Source: Dyadobacter sp. Leaf189 (GTDB lineage: Bacteria; Bacteroidota; Bacteroidia; Cytophagales; Spirosomataceae). Taken from it: a DNA stretch of 64,000 nucleotides. The translations under genes were made by a program, and so were the position numbers. Where the stretch lies: positions 62,268 to 126,267 of the forward strand of contig NZ_LMPS01000007.1 of assembly GCF_001424405.1 (NCBI RefSeq), given 5' to 3'. Positions 33,348-40,749 of this stretch are shown one piece after another (the stretch's first letter is position 1; each line of letters opens with the position of its first letter). The notes beneath the pieces were generated by a model, which saw only the letters and a program-made list of their open reading frames with translations, was not told the DNA's origin and ran no database searches.

Positions 33348-36300
33348 TTATTCGATTACAACGCAATCGCCGTTTTTCACTTCCTGTTCTACTTTTTTAA
33401 ACTTCACATCGCGAAGAATGCGTCCGTCCCGGTATTGAACAGATACCTTCTGGTTCCTGTCCGCAACACGCTCCACACGCACTGGCTGCGCCTTGGTAGT
33501 GGATTCGGTATGGGCGTATTTGTTAGGATCTTCCACGTCCACATCAAACTCTTCTTCCTTATTGGTATGTAATGCAGGCGGTGGCGTCGGCCGGCGTACA
33601 GTTTGTTGTACTGCACTTGCTGGTACCGCTTCTTCCTGCGGGATATCTGCCTTCATAAGGAAGGAAATCATATCGAAGTTAACCTTGCTCAGGAAGCGTT
33701 TGAAAAGCTCAACGGATTCAAACTTGTAAATCAGCAAAGGATCTTTCTGTTCAAAAACCGCATTCTGTACAGATTGTTTCAAATCATCCATTTCCCGCAA
33801 ATGCTCCTTCCATTCCTGGTCGATCAATGAGAGCACGATAGCTTTCTCCATTTCGCGGGTAATTTCCTTTCCTTCGTTCTCGACAGATTTCTTCAAACCA
33901 ACCACAACGCCCGTCTGACGAAGTCCATCGCTGAAAGGAATCATTATTTCTGAAACCGTAGCGCCTCTTTCCGCATAGATCGACTGCAATACCGGTAATG
34001 CTTTCTGTGCGATTGCATTGTTTTTGTCCTGATACTGCTTTTCAGCTGCACCATACAGTTTCTGCGCACGATCAGCCTGTTTGAAACTGTTGAATTCGGT
34101 TTCGCTGAATGGTAATTCCATCCCCAGGGTAGTAATAGAAGCCAGTTCAAGCTCTGCATAAGTGCCTGCCGTGCTGATCAGCTCATCGCATACATCAAAC
34201 AATGTGTTTGCGATATCTACCGCCAAACGGTCGCCGAACAATGCATTGCGACGACGAGTATAGATTGCATCACGCTGATAGTTCATTACATCATCGTATT
34301 CCAGCAATCTCTTACGCATTCCGAAGTTGTTTTCTTCCACTTTCTTCTGCGCACGCTCGATCGATTTGGTGATCATTCCGCTTTGGATCACTTCGCCTTC
34401 TTCCAAGCCCATTCGGTCCATTACCTTCGCCATCCGGTCAGAACCGAACAAACGCATCAGGTTATCTTCCAGGGAAACGAAGAATTGAGAAGAACCCGGG
34501 TCACCCTGGCGGCCGGAGCGGCCACGCAGCTGTCTGTCGACGCGGCGGCTTTCGTGTCTTTCCGTACCGATAATTGCCAAACCACCAGCCTTTTTAGCTT
34601 CCGGGGTCAGCTTGATATCCGTACCGCGACCGGCCATGTTTGTTGCAATGGTAACAGTACCCGGCTTTCCGGCCTCTGCTACTACTTCTGCCTCGCGCTG
34701 GTGTTGCTTTGCGTTCAAAACCTGGTGAGGGATTTTACGTAAAGTCAGCATCCGGCTGATAATCTCTGAATTTTCTACTGAGGTGGTACCTACCAGCACA
34801 GGCCGGCCCGCTTCCACAAGCTCGACGATCTCGTCGGTTACCGCATTGTATTTTTCACGAACTGAGCGGTAAACTTTATCTTCCTGGTCTTTCCGTACAG
34901 CTGTTACGTTGGTTGGTATTGATACCACATCCAGCTTGTAGATTTCCCAGAATTCACCAGCTTCCGTTTCTGCAGTACCCGTCATACCAGCCAGTTTGTG
35001 GTACATCCGGAAGTAGTTCTGCAATGTAACGGTCGCGTAAGTCTGTGTGGCATCTTCAACGCGTACACTTTCTTTTGCTTCAATCGCCTGGTGCAAACCG
35101 TCAGAATAGCGACGACCTTCCATGATACGACCGGTTTGCTCATCCACAATTTTAACTTTTCCGTCGATGATCACATATTCAACGTCCTTTTCAAAAAGCG
35201 TGAATGCTTTCAAAAGTTGGTTTACTGTGTGGATACGGGCAGTTTTTACAGAATAATCGCGGATTAATGCTTCTTTCTGGATAATGCGCTCCTGCTCATT
35301 GAGGGAAGGATCTTTTTCGATTTTGTCCAGATCAACAGCAATATCAGGCAGGATGAAGAAATTGGTTTCTTCCGATTCTCCTGTCAGGAAGTCGATCCCT
35401 TTTTCTGTCAGTTCAATGCTGTTGTGGCGCTCGTCGATCGTAAAGTAAAGCGGCGCATCGGCTACCGGCATCAGCTTCTGGTTTTCAGCCAGGTATATCG
35501 ATTCCGATTCCTGCATTAACGCTTTTATCCCCGACTCACTCAGGTATTTGATAAGTGGTTTATATTTCGGCATACCGCGATGTGCACGGAAAAGTGCCAG
35601 TCCGCCTTCTTTCTTGTCGCCTGCCGCGATCTTCTTTTTAGCATCATTCAGGAATTCCATTGCCAGCCTTTTCTGGGCTTCAACGATCCTCGAAACACGT
35701 GGTTTCAGTTCCAGATATTCCTGCTCGTCACCGCGCGGAACAGGTCCGCTGATAATCAATGGCGTACGTGCATCATCAATCAAAACGGAGTCAACCTCAT
35801 CGACCATCGCGAAATGGTGCTTGCGCTGAACCAGTTCTTCCGGTGTGCGTGACATATTGTCACGTAGGTAGTCAAAGCCGAATTCGTTGTTGGTACCGTA
35901 AGTAAGGTCGGCCTTATAAGCATTTCTTCTTGCTTCGGTATTGGGCTGGTGGCGGTCAATGCAATCCACACGCATTCCGTGGAATTCGAAAAGCGGTGCA
36001 TTCCACTCTGCATCGCGCTTTGCCAGGTAATCGTTCACAGTTACGATATGTACGCCCTGGCCTGCAAGTGCATTCAGGAACGCGGGGAGGGTTGCAACCA
36101 AAGTTTTACCTTCACCCGTCGCCATTTCAGCGATTTTACCCTGGTGCAAAACCACACCACCTATCAGCTGAACATCATAATGCAACATGTTCCATTTGAT
36201 AGGCTGGCCGATTACGTCCCATGTTGTATTCCAATATGCTTTGTCGCCCTCAATGGAAACGTGCGATTTGCGGGCAGCTACGTCGCGGTCGAAAAAGTTG

Positions 36301-36689
36301 GCTGTAACTTCCAGCTTGTCGTTTTCCTTAAACCGGCGCGCAGTTTCCTTTACAATCGCGAATGCTTTTGGAAGGATATCGAGGAGTACTTTTTCGAGTT
36401 CTTTATTCCTGTCAAGTTCAAGCGCATCTATTCTCTTAAAGATCGCTTCTTTACTATCTACATTAGGCTCGTCGCTTGCCTGCTGTCTCAATCCGGCGAT
36501 CTGCTCGTCGATCGATTTGAGCTGATCGGATATATGCTGTTTCAGGTTTTCGGATTGTAACCTGAGCTCATCATTTGTTAAAGAAGCCAACAGGGCGTAT
36601 TCGGCATTTACCTTCTCCACATACGGGGTCAGTTCCTTAAGATCCCGTTCGGATTTCGTGCCAAATAGCTTGGAGAATATTTTAAACAT
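33348..36689 (-). CDS. secA: Preprotein translocase ATPase SecA
   Basis: A 1113-residue SecA, longer than the about 900 residues of E. coli, as is usual in Bacteroidota because of inserts (for example the Lys/Asp-rich segment near 340-420). Walker A is ATGEGKT (190-196), Walker B region MVDEVDSVLIDDART, second nucleotide fold with TNMAGRGTDIKL and RRVDRQLRGRSGRQGDPG. It drives unfolded exported proteins through SecYEG. The C-terminus ends with VQYRDGRILRDVKFKKV and has no CxC zinc-binding motif, so SecB-type docking through that motif is absent. It is a single-gene unit with its own terminator. Confidence 0.98.
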   Translation of the reverse strand: MFKIFSKLFGTKSERDLKELTPYVEKVNAEYALLASLTNDELRLQSENLKQHISDQLKSIDEQIAGLRQQASDEPNVDSKEAIFKRIDALELDRNKELEKVLLDILPKAFAIVKETARRFKENDKLEVTANFFDRDVAARKSHVSIEGDKAYWNTTWDVIGQPIKWNMLHYDVQLIGGVVLHQGKIAEMATGEGKTLVATLPAFLNALAGQGVHIVTVNDYLAKRDAEWNAPLFEFHGMRVDCIDRHQPNTEARRNAYKADLTYGTNNEFGFDYLRDNMSRTPEELVQRKHHFAMVDEVDSVLIDDARTPLIISGPVPRGDEQEYLELKPRVSRIVEAQKRLAMEFLNDAKKKIAAGDKKEGGLALFRAHRGMPKYKPLIKYLSESGIKALMQESESIYLAENQKLMPVADAPLYFTIDERHNSIELTEKGIDFLTGESEETNFFILPDIAVDLDKIEKDPSLNEQERIIQKEALIRDYSVKTARIHTVNQLLKAFTLFEKDVEYVIIDGKVKIVDEQTGRIMEGRRYSDGLHQAIEAKESVRVEDATQTYATVTLQNYFRMYHKLAGMTGTAETEAGEFWEIYKLDVVSIPTNVTAVRKDQEDKVYRSVREKYNAVTDEIVELVEAGRPVLVGTTSVENSEIISRMLTLRKIPHQVLNAKQHQREAEVVAEAGKPGTVTIATNMAGRGTDIKLTPEAKKAGGLAIIGTERHESRRVDRQLRGRSGRQGDPGSSQFFVSLEDNLMRLFGSDRMAKVMDRMGLEEGEVIQSGMITKSIERAQKKVEENNFGMRKRLLEYDDVMNYQRDAIYTRRRNALFGDRLAVDIANTLFDVCDELISTAGTYAELELASITTLGMELPFSETEFNSFKQADRAQKLYGAAEKQYQDKNNAIAQKALPVLQSIYAERGATVSEIMIPFSDGLRQTGVVVGLKKSVENEGKEITREMEKAIVLSLIDQEWKEHLREMDDLKQSVQNAVFEQKDPLLIYKFESVELFKRFLSKVNFDMISFLMKADIPQEEAVPASAVQQTVRRPTPPPALHTNKEEEFDVDVEDPNKYAHTESTTKAQPVRVERVADRNQKVSVQYRDGRILRDVKFKKVEQEVKNGDCVVIE

Positions 36690-36925
36690 GATTATATATT
36701 TTTATAACGTTCATTCAAAACGAAAAAATTAAGCCTGCCGAAAAACGAATGTCAGATTGTCAGCACGCAAACATTTCCGGCTCAAAGGTAATTCATTGAC
36801 AATTCTGTTGTACAACATCTTTTGTTTTCCTAATAGAGATCTAATCCTATATCCCGGATTCCAGCCCGTTCTACCTGTAAAGCACCGTTTATCAAGAATG
36901 AAATAAGCTACTGGGTAATGCACAG

Positions 36926-36933
36926 TACCTTTG
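36926..36933 (+). promoter_or_regulatory. -7 element of the PspC gene
   Basis: TACCTTTG, exact TAnnTTTG match, 31 bases before the ATG. The rest of the secA-PspC gap (36690-36925) has no recognisable ORF. Confidence 0.5.
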
Positions 36934-36964
36934 AAACATCAAAACAAAATAAAACGACATAGCC

Positions 36965-37204
36965 ATGAACCATAACAGATTATACCGTAACACAACCAAT
37001 AAAATGCTTGGTGGTGTTGCATGCGGACTCGCCGACTACTTTCAGATTGATGTAACGATTGTCCGTTTCATTTTTGTACTGGCGGTTTTCATTCCATTTA
37101 CTTTCCCGGTCATTTTGTTCTACATCATTTTATGGATCGTAATGCCGGATATAGCCAAGCTGCCAAAGCCACTAACGGGAACTGATTTCCCGCCACAATT
37201 TTAA
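36965..37204 (+). CDS. PspC domain-containing small membrane protein
   Basis: A 79-residue protein: PspC domain from residue 5 with GGVACGLADYFQID (16-29) and one long hydrophobic segment (about 33-60, RFIFVLAVFIPF to FYIILWIVMP). PspC proteins act in phage-shock or membrane stress responses in enterobacteria; in Bacteroidota stand-alone PspC proteins are common and their role is unclear. Own promoter and terminator. Confidence 0.92.
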   Translation: MNHNRLYRNTTNKMLGGVACGLADYFQIDVTIVRFIFVLAVFIPFTFPVILFYIILWIVMPDIAKLPKPLTGTDFPPQF

Positions 37205-37232
37205 CAATCCATCAGTACAGACTAGGTATTTG

Positions 37233-37264
37233 CAAACCGCCGGAAAACAAACTCCAGCGGTTTG
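37233..37264 (+). terminator. Terminator after the PspC gene
   Basis: Stem CAAACCGC / GCGGTTTG with an internal GGA/TCC pair set, 8-base loop, followed by TTGTTTT. Confidence 0.65.
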
Positions 37265-37283
37265 TTGTTTTAGGTATAATTCC

Positions 37284-37310
37284 TATTTTTACAATGGTAT
37301 GCCAGCATAC
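37284..37310 (+). promoter_or_regulatory. Promoter and palindromic operator of the thiolase gene
   Basis: TATTTTTA (37284-37291, one base off TAnnTTTG) is followed by the perfect palindrome GTATGC-CA-GCATAC (37297-37310). The palindrome covers the predicted transcription start, a typical position for a repressor. The same palindrome occurs twice before the acyl-CoA dehydrogenase gene. Confidence 0.7.
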
Positions 37311-37344
37311 TATTATTCATTTTCATCGAACTAAGAATTTCAAT

Positions 37345-38523
37345 ATGGACGCATATATTGTTGCAGGATACCGCAGTGCAGTTGGTAAAGCTTCAAAAGG
37401 CGGATTCCGTTTTACCCGCCCCGATGACCTGGGCGCGGCAGTAATCAAGCATCTGCTCGAAAAAGTACCGCAACTCGAACCGACGCAGGTAGACGATGTG
37501 ATTGTGGGAAATGCAGTGCCGGAGGCGGAGCAGGGAATGCAAATGGGCCGCTATGTGGCGCTGCTTGCATTGCCGGAAAATGTTTCCGGTATCACCATCA
37601 ACCGGTATTGCGGTTCCGGGGTGGAAGCGATTGCGATGGCATCTGCCAAGATACACGCCGGAATGGCTGAATGCATTATTGCGGGAGGAACAGAGTCGAT
37701 GTCGATGGTGCCGACAATGGGCTGGAAAACTGCATTGAACTACGAAATTGCACATACCAATCCGAGCTATTACCTGAGCATGGGGTTAACAGCCGAACAG
37801 GTGGCTAGCGACTTTAAAATCAGTCGTGAAAGACAGGATGAATTTTCGTTTCAGTCGCATCAGAAAGCTTTACGGGCACAGAAAGAAGGCTGGTTTGCCA
37901 ACGGGATTGTGCCTGTGACGGTTAAGGAAACCTACTTTGATGCGGCTTCCGGCAAGAAAAAAACGCGGGAAACAGTGATCAGTCAGGACGAAGGTCCGCG
38001 GCCGGATACCACGCTGGAAGCTTTGAATAAATTGAAACCCGTCTTCGCAGCAGGCGGCTCCGTGACTGCGGGTAACTCTTCCCAAACCTCCGACGGGGCT
38101 GCATTCGTAATGGTAATGTCGGAGAATATGGTCAAAAGGTTGAACCTCAAACCGATTGCGAGAATGCTATCCTACGCGACAGCTGGCGTGGATCCCCGGA
38201 TTATGGGAATCGGGCCGGTAGCAGCTATTCCGAATGCATTGAAACAGGCAGGTTTGAAATTGCAGGATATCGAACAGATCGAGCTGAACGAAGCATTTGC
38301 CGCGCAGTCGCTGGCGGTAATCCAGGAGCTGGATATTAACCCTGAGATCGTAAATCCAAATGGTGGAGCGATCGCGCTGGGGCACGCTTTGGGTTCAACA
38401 GGCGCACGCTTATCGGTGCAGCTTTTTAATGAAATGGAACGCCGCAACCAGAAATATGGAATGGTAACCGCCTGTGTAGGTGGGGGCCAGGGAGTAGCCG
38501 GGATCTTCGAAAGGCTCAATTAA
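37345..38523 (+). CDS. fadA: Acetyl-CoA C-acyltransferase (thiolase)
   Basis: A 392-residue thiolase with nucleophile C89 in NRYCGSGVEAI, H347 in ALGHALGSTGAR and the second catalytic cysteine C377 in ACVGGGQG. It cleaves 3-ketoacyl-CoA to acetyl-CoA in beta-oxidation, or runs in reverse as acetoacetyl-CoA thiolase; full-length context suggests the degradative FadA type. ATG 37345 is chosen; an upstream ATG at 37294 lies inside the operator palindrome. fadB is not next to it. It shares an operator type with the acyl-CoA dehydrogenase at 43780. Confidence 0.93.
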   Translation: MDAYIVAGYRSAVGKASKGGFRFTRPDDLGAAVIKHLLEKVPQLEPTQVDDVIVGNAVPEAEQGMQMGRYVALLALPENVSGITINRYCGSGVEAIAMASAKIHAGMAECIIAGGTESMSMVPTMGWKTALNYEIAHTNPSYYLSMGLTAEQVASDFKISRERQDEFSFQSHQKALRAQKEGWFANGIVPVTVKETYFDAASGKKKTRETVISQDEGPRPDTTLEALNKLKPVFAAGGSVTAGNSSQTSDGAAFVMVMSENMVKRLNLKPIARMLSYATAGVDPRIMGIGPVAAIPNALKQAGLKLQDIEQIELNEAFAAQSLAVIQELDINPEIVNPNGGAIALGHALGSTGARLSVQLFNEMERRNQKYGMVTACVGGGQGVAGIFERLN

Positions 38524-38555
38524 TCCGGCAAATAACTAATGCTACTTATTTAGGG

Positions 38556-38591
38556 ATCTCCGTGAACAGCTTGGGTATGTTCCACGGAGAT
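38556..38591 (+). terminator. Terminator after the thiolase gene
   Basis: Stem ATCTCCGTG / CACGGAGAT plus three further pairs, followed by TTCTTTATTTTT. The T-rich tail contains the -7 element of the next gene. Confidence 0.75.
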
Positions 38592-38595
38592 TCTT

Positions 38596-38603
38596 TATTT
38601 TTG
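38596..38603 (+). promoter_or_regulatory. -7 element of the glycosyltransferase operon
   Basis: TATTTTTG, exact TAnnTTTG match, 25 bases before the ATG; a TTG lies 22 bases further upstream (38571-38573), a plausible -33 element. Confidence 0.55.
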
Positions 38604-38628
38604 CCCAATCCAACTTGCAGATCGTTTC

Positions 38629-39636
38629 ATGGATGTATCCATCATCATTATAAATTACCGCACACCTCAACTCATAATCAATTGTTTAAAGTCAATTTAT
38701 CAATTTACTTCCGGGGTTACATTTGAGATCATCATTGTTGATAATGATCCGGAAAACGGAGGCGGGGCGTTGGTTCGTGATACATTTCCTGAGGTTCGCT
38801 GGATCGACTTACCTTCGAATCCCGGCTTCGGGATCGCCAATAATAAAGGAATGTCCATTGCAAACGGCAAATATTTTCTCCTACTGAATGCAGATACACT
38901 GGTGACCGACAATGTGATCGGCCGGTGTTTTCAAAGAATGAACGAGCGCCAGGACATTATCGCCTGCGGCGCTTTGCAATATTATCCCGACGGTACTCCG
39001 ATGCCTTTTTACAAGAGCTTCAACGAGTTTCGTAAAACCTTTTTCATTGTGCCGCCAGCCGGCTTTATCGAGCGGGCGATCAACAAACTTTATCCGGAGC
39101 CCGAGTACCAGGACCCGGACCAATACGACTGGCTTGTAGGCGCATTCATTTTTTTGCGGAGGGAAGGTTTTGAGAAAACAGGCGGGTTTAGTGACGATTT
39201 TTTCATGTACGGCGAAGATGTGGAATGGTCGGGGCGGCTAAGTAAGCTGGGCAAGCTGTGCTATTTCAAAGATTGCATTTTCATCCACCTCGAAAACAAC
39301 AACCCTTTCCGGAGGACCAATATTTCGTGGATAAACCGGTTCAGTACGCAAATGCAGGTGTCTAATCTGCTTTGGGTACGAAAGCAATACGGCGCTTTTC
39401 AATACGTGCTGCTGATCCTGCATTACCTGTTGATGGTACCGGTGGTATTTGGATGGAAAATTGCATTTAACATCAAAAGCAGACGAAATCCTTTGACTGA
39501 ATTACGGACCCAGCGCATTTATGTCAGAAAAACAGCTGTGCTTTTAAAGTATTTCTGGGCAACCTTATTCTTGAAAAAAGGGTCGTATAAGATAAAGCCT
39601 TACGAGAATATCGACCTCTTAACCGCCTCTTCATGA
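38629..39636 (+). CDS. Family 2 glycosyltransferase
   Basis: A 335-residue GT2 with the GT-A fold: VSIIIINYRTP (3-13), VDNDPEN (37-43), the metal site LLNADT (84-89, A-D-T replacing DxD) and GEDVEWSGRL. The type is close to rhamnosyltransferases such as WbbL. A hydrophobic segment (about 263-285) may anchor it to the inner membrane. It probably adds a sugar to a cell-surface glycan. The stop overlaps the next start as ATGA, so the two transferases are co-translated. Confidence 0.92.
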   Translation: MDVSIIIINYRTPQLIINCLKSIYQFTSGVTFEIIIVDNDPENGGGALVRDTFPEVRWIDLPSNPGFGIANNKGMSIANGKYFLLLNADTLVTDNVIGRCFQRMNERQDIIACGALQYYPDGTPMPFYKSFNEFRKTFFIVPPAGFIERAINKLYPEPEYQDPDQYDWLVGAFIFLRREGFEKTGGFSDDFFMYGEDVEWSGRLSKLGKLCYFKDCIFIHLENNNPFRRTNISWINRFSTQMQVSNLLWVRKQYGAFQYVLLILHYLLMVPVVFGWKIAFNIKSRRNPLTELRTQRIYVRKTAVLLKYFWATLFLKKGSYKIKPYENIDLLTASS

Positions 39637-40748
39637 ACAGCACAAAGAAACGAATCCTCTTTTTCACACCCTATGCAACACGAACAGGATCAGAAATGAT
39701 GCTGTTATACATCCTGAAAAAAATCGATCGTTCCCGGTTTGATATCGGAATAGTCAGTTTCGCGGACGGCGAGCTGCTGAACGATTTTCCGGAGGATATT
39801 CCAAGGTTCATTGCTCCCCGGAAGTTTAACATACTTCAAAAAATCTCGTTTCACCTGGGCGCCAATCCTATTCACCGGCATTTACGAAAGCTGGCTACCG
39901 ATTTCAAGGCCGATTTCTGGTATGTGAATACGACGATGATTCCCGAAACCGTGCTGATCGCCAAAGAGTTTTCAATCAAGCTGGTGACGCATTTTCATGA
40001 AATGCCGCTGACCTATTCTTATTTGAGCGGACCGGATTTTAAGAGCATTATCGACTATTCAGACCTGCTGATCGGCTGCTCACAAGCTACCAGCAATGCA
40101 TTGGTCGATTCTGGTGGTAAGAATATCGGGCTGCTTTATTCATTTATAGACAGTAATCTGGTCAAGAGCAATGCGGAACGTTCTGCTGAGCTGAGGAAAA
40201 AGCTGGGGATCCCGGAGACTGACTTTGTGTGGGTATTATCGGGAATGACGTCGGAGCGCAAAGGCTTTGATTTACTGCCCGACATTGCCGACCAACTCAA
40301 CGATGCGCGCGTCCACCTGATCTGGGTTGGCGCCAAAATCGACGATGGAATGGTATATTATACCGAACAAAGATGCAGGAATTCAAGATCGGCAACTAGA
40401 ATTCACCTGGTCGGTAAACAAAAAGAAGATTATTATAATTACCTTAACACGGGAAATGGCTTTCTCCTAACATCTCGTCAGGACCCTTTTCCGCTGGTGA
40501 TGATTGAAGCCGCGTTGCTTGGTAAACCTATCGTTTCTTTTCCTTCGGGAGGTGTGTCCGAATTCGTTCAGGATGGTATGGGTGTGGTAACCAATGATCT
40601 GAGTGTAAGCCAGATGGTTGAAGCAATGCGAAAAATAATGAATGGGGAGGTCGTAACTGACAGTTCCAGGAGCATTGAAAGGGCAGGTCAATTCAATGTG
40701 GAAAACGGATACAATGAGTGGATCAAATTAATTGACAAAAACTTTTAG
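39633..40748 (+). CDS. Family 4 glycosyltransferase
   Basis: A 371-residue GT-B fold transferase: N-terminal half with ILFFTPYATRTGSEMMLLY (6-24, the glycine-rich acceptor loop) and C-terminal half with VLSGMTSERKGFDLLPDI and the donor motif SRQDPFPLVMIEAALLGKP, whose conserved Glu (MIEA) binds the donor. It probably acts with the GT2 on the same glycan. The start overlaps the GT2 stop by 4 bases. The next gene starts 1 base after its stop. Confidence 0.92.
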   Translation: MNSTKKRILFFTPYATRTGSEMMLLYILKKIDRSRFDIGIVSFADGELLNDFPEDIPRFIAPRKFNILQKISFHLGANPIHRHLRKLATDFKADFWYVNTTMIPETVLIAKEFSIKLVTHFHEMPLTYSYLSGPDFKSIIDYSDLLIGCSQATSNALVDSGGKNIGLLYSFIDSNLVKSNAERSAELRKKLGIPETDFVWVLSGMTSERKGFDLLPDIADQLNDARVHLIWVGAKIDDGMVYYTEQRCRNSRSATRIHLVGKQKEDYYNYLNTGNGFLLTSRQDPFPLVMIEAALLGKPIVSFPSGGVSEFVQDGMGVVTNDLSVSQMVEAMRKIMNGEVVTDSSRSIERAGQFNVENGYNEWIKLIDKNF

Positions 40749-40749
40749 C

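Noticed and set aside
35949..36560. 203-codon plus-strand ORF inside secA
   Set aside because: Shadow frame opposite the conserved ATPase domain of SecA.
37294..37344. N-terminal extension of the thiolase from ATG 37294
   Set aside because: The 17 added residues do not match thiolases, and the ATG overlaps the operator palindrome and the predicted transcription start.
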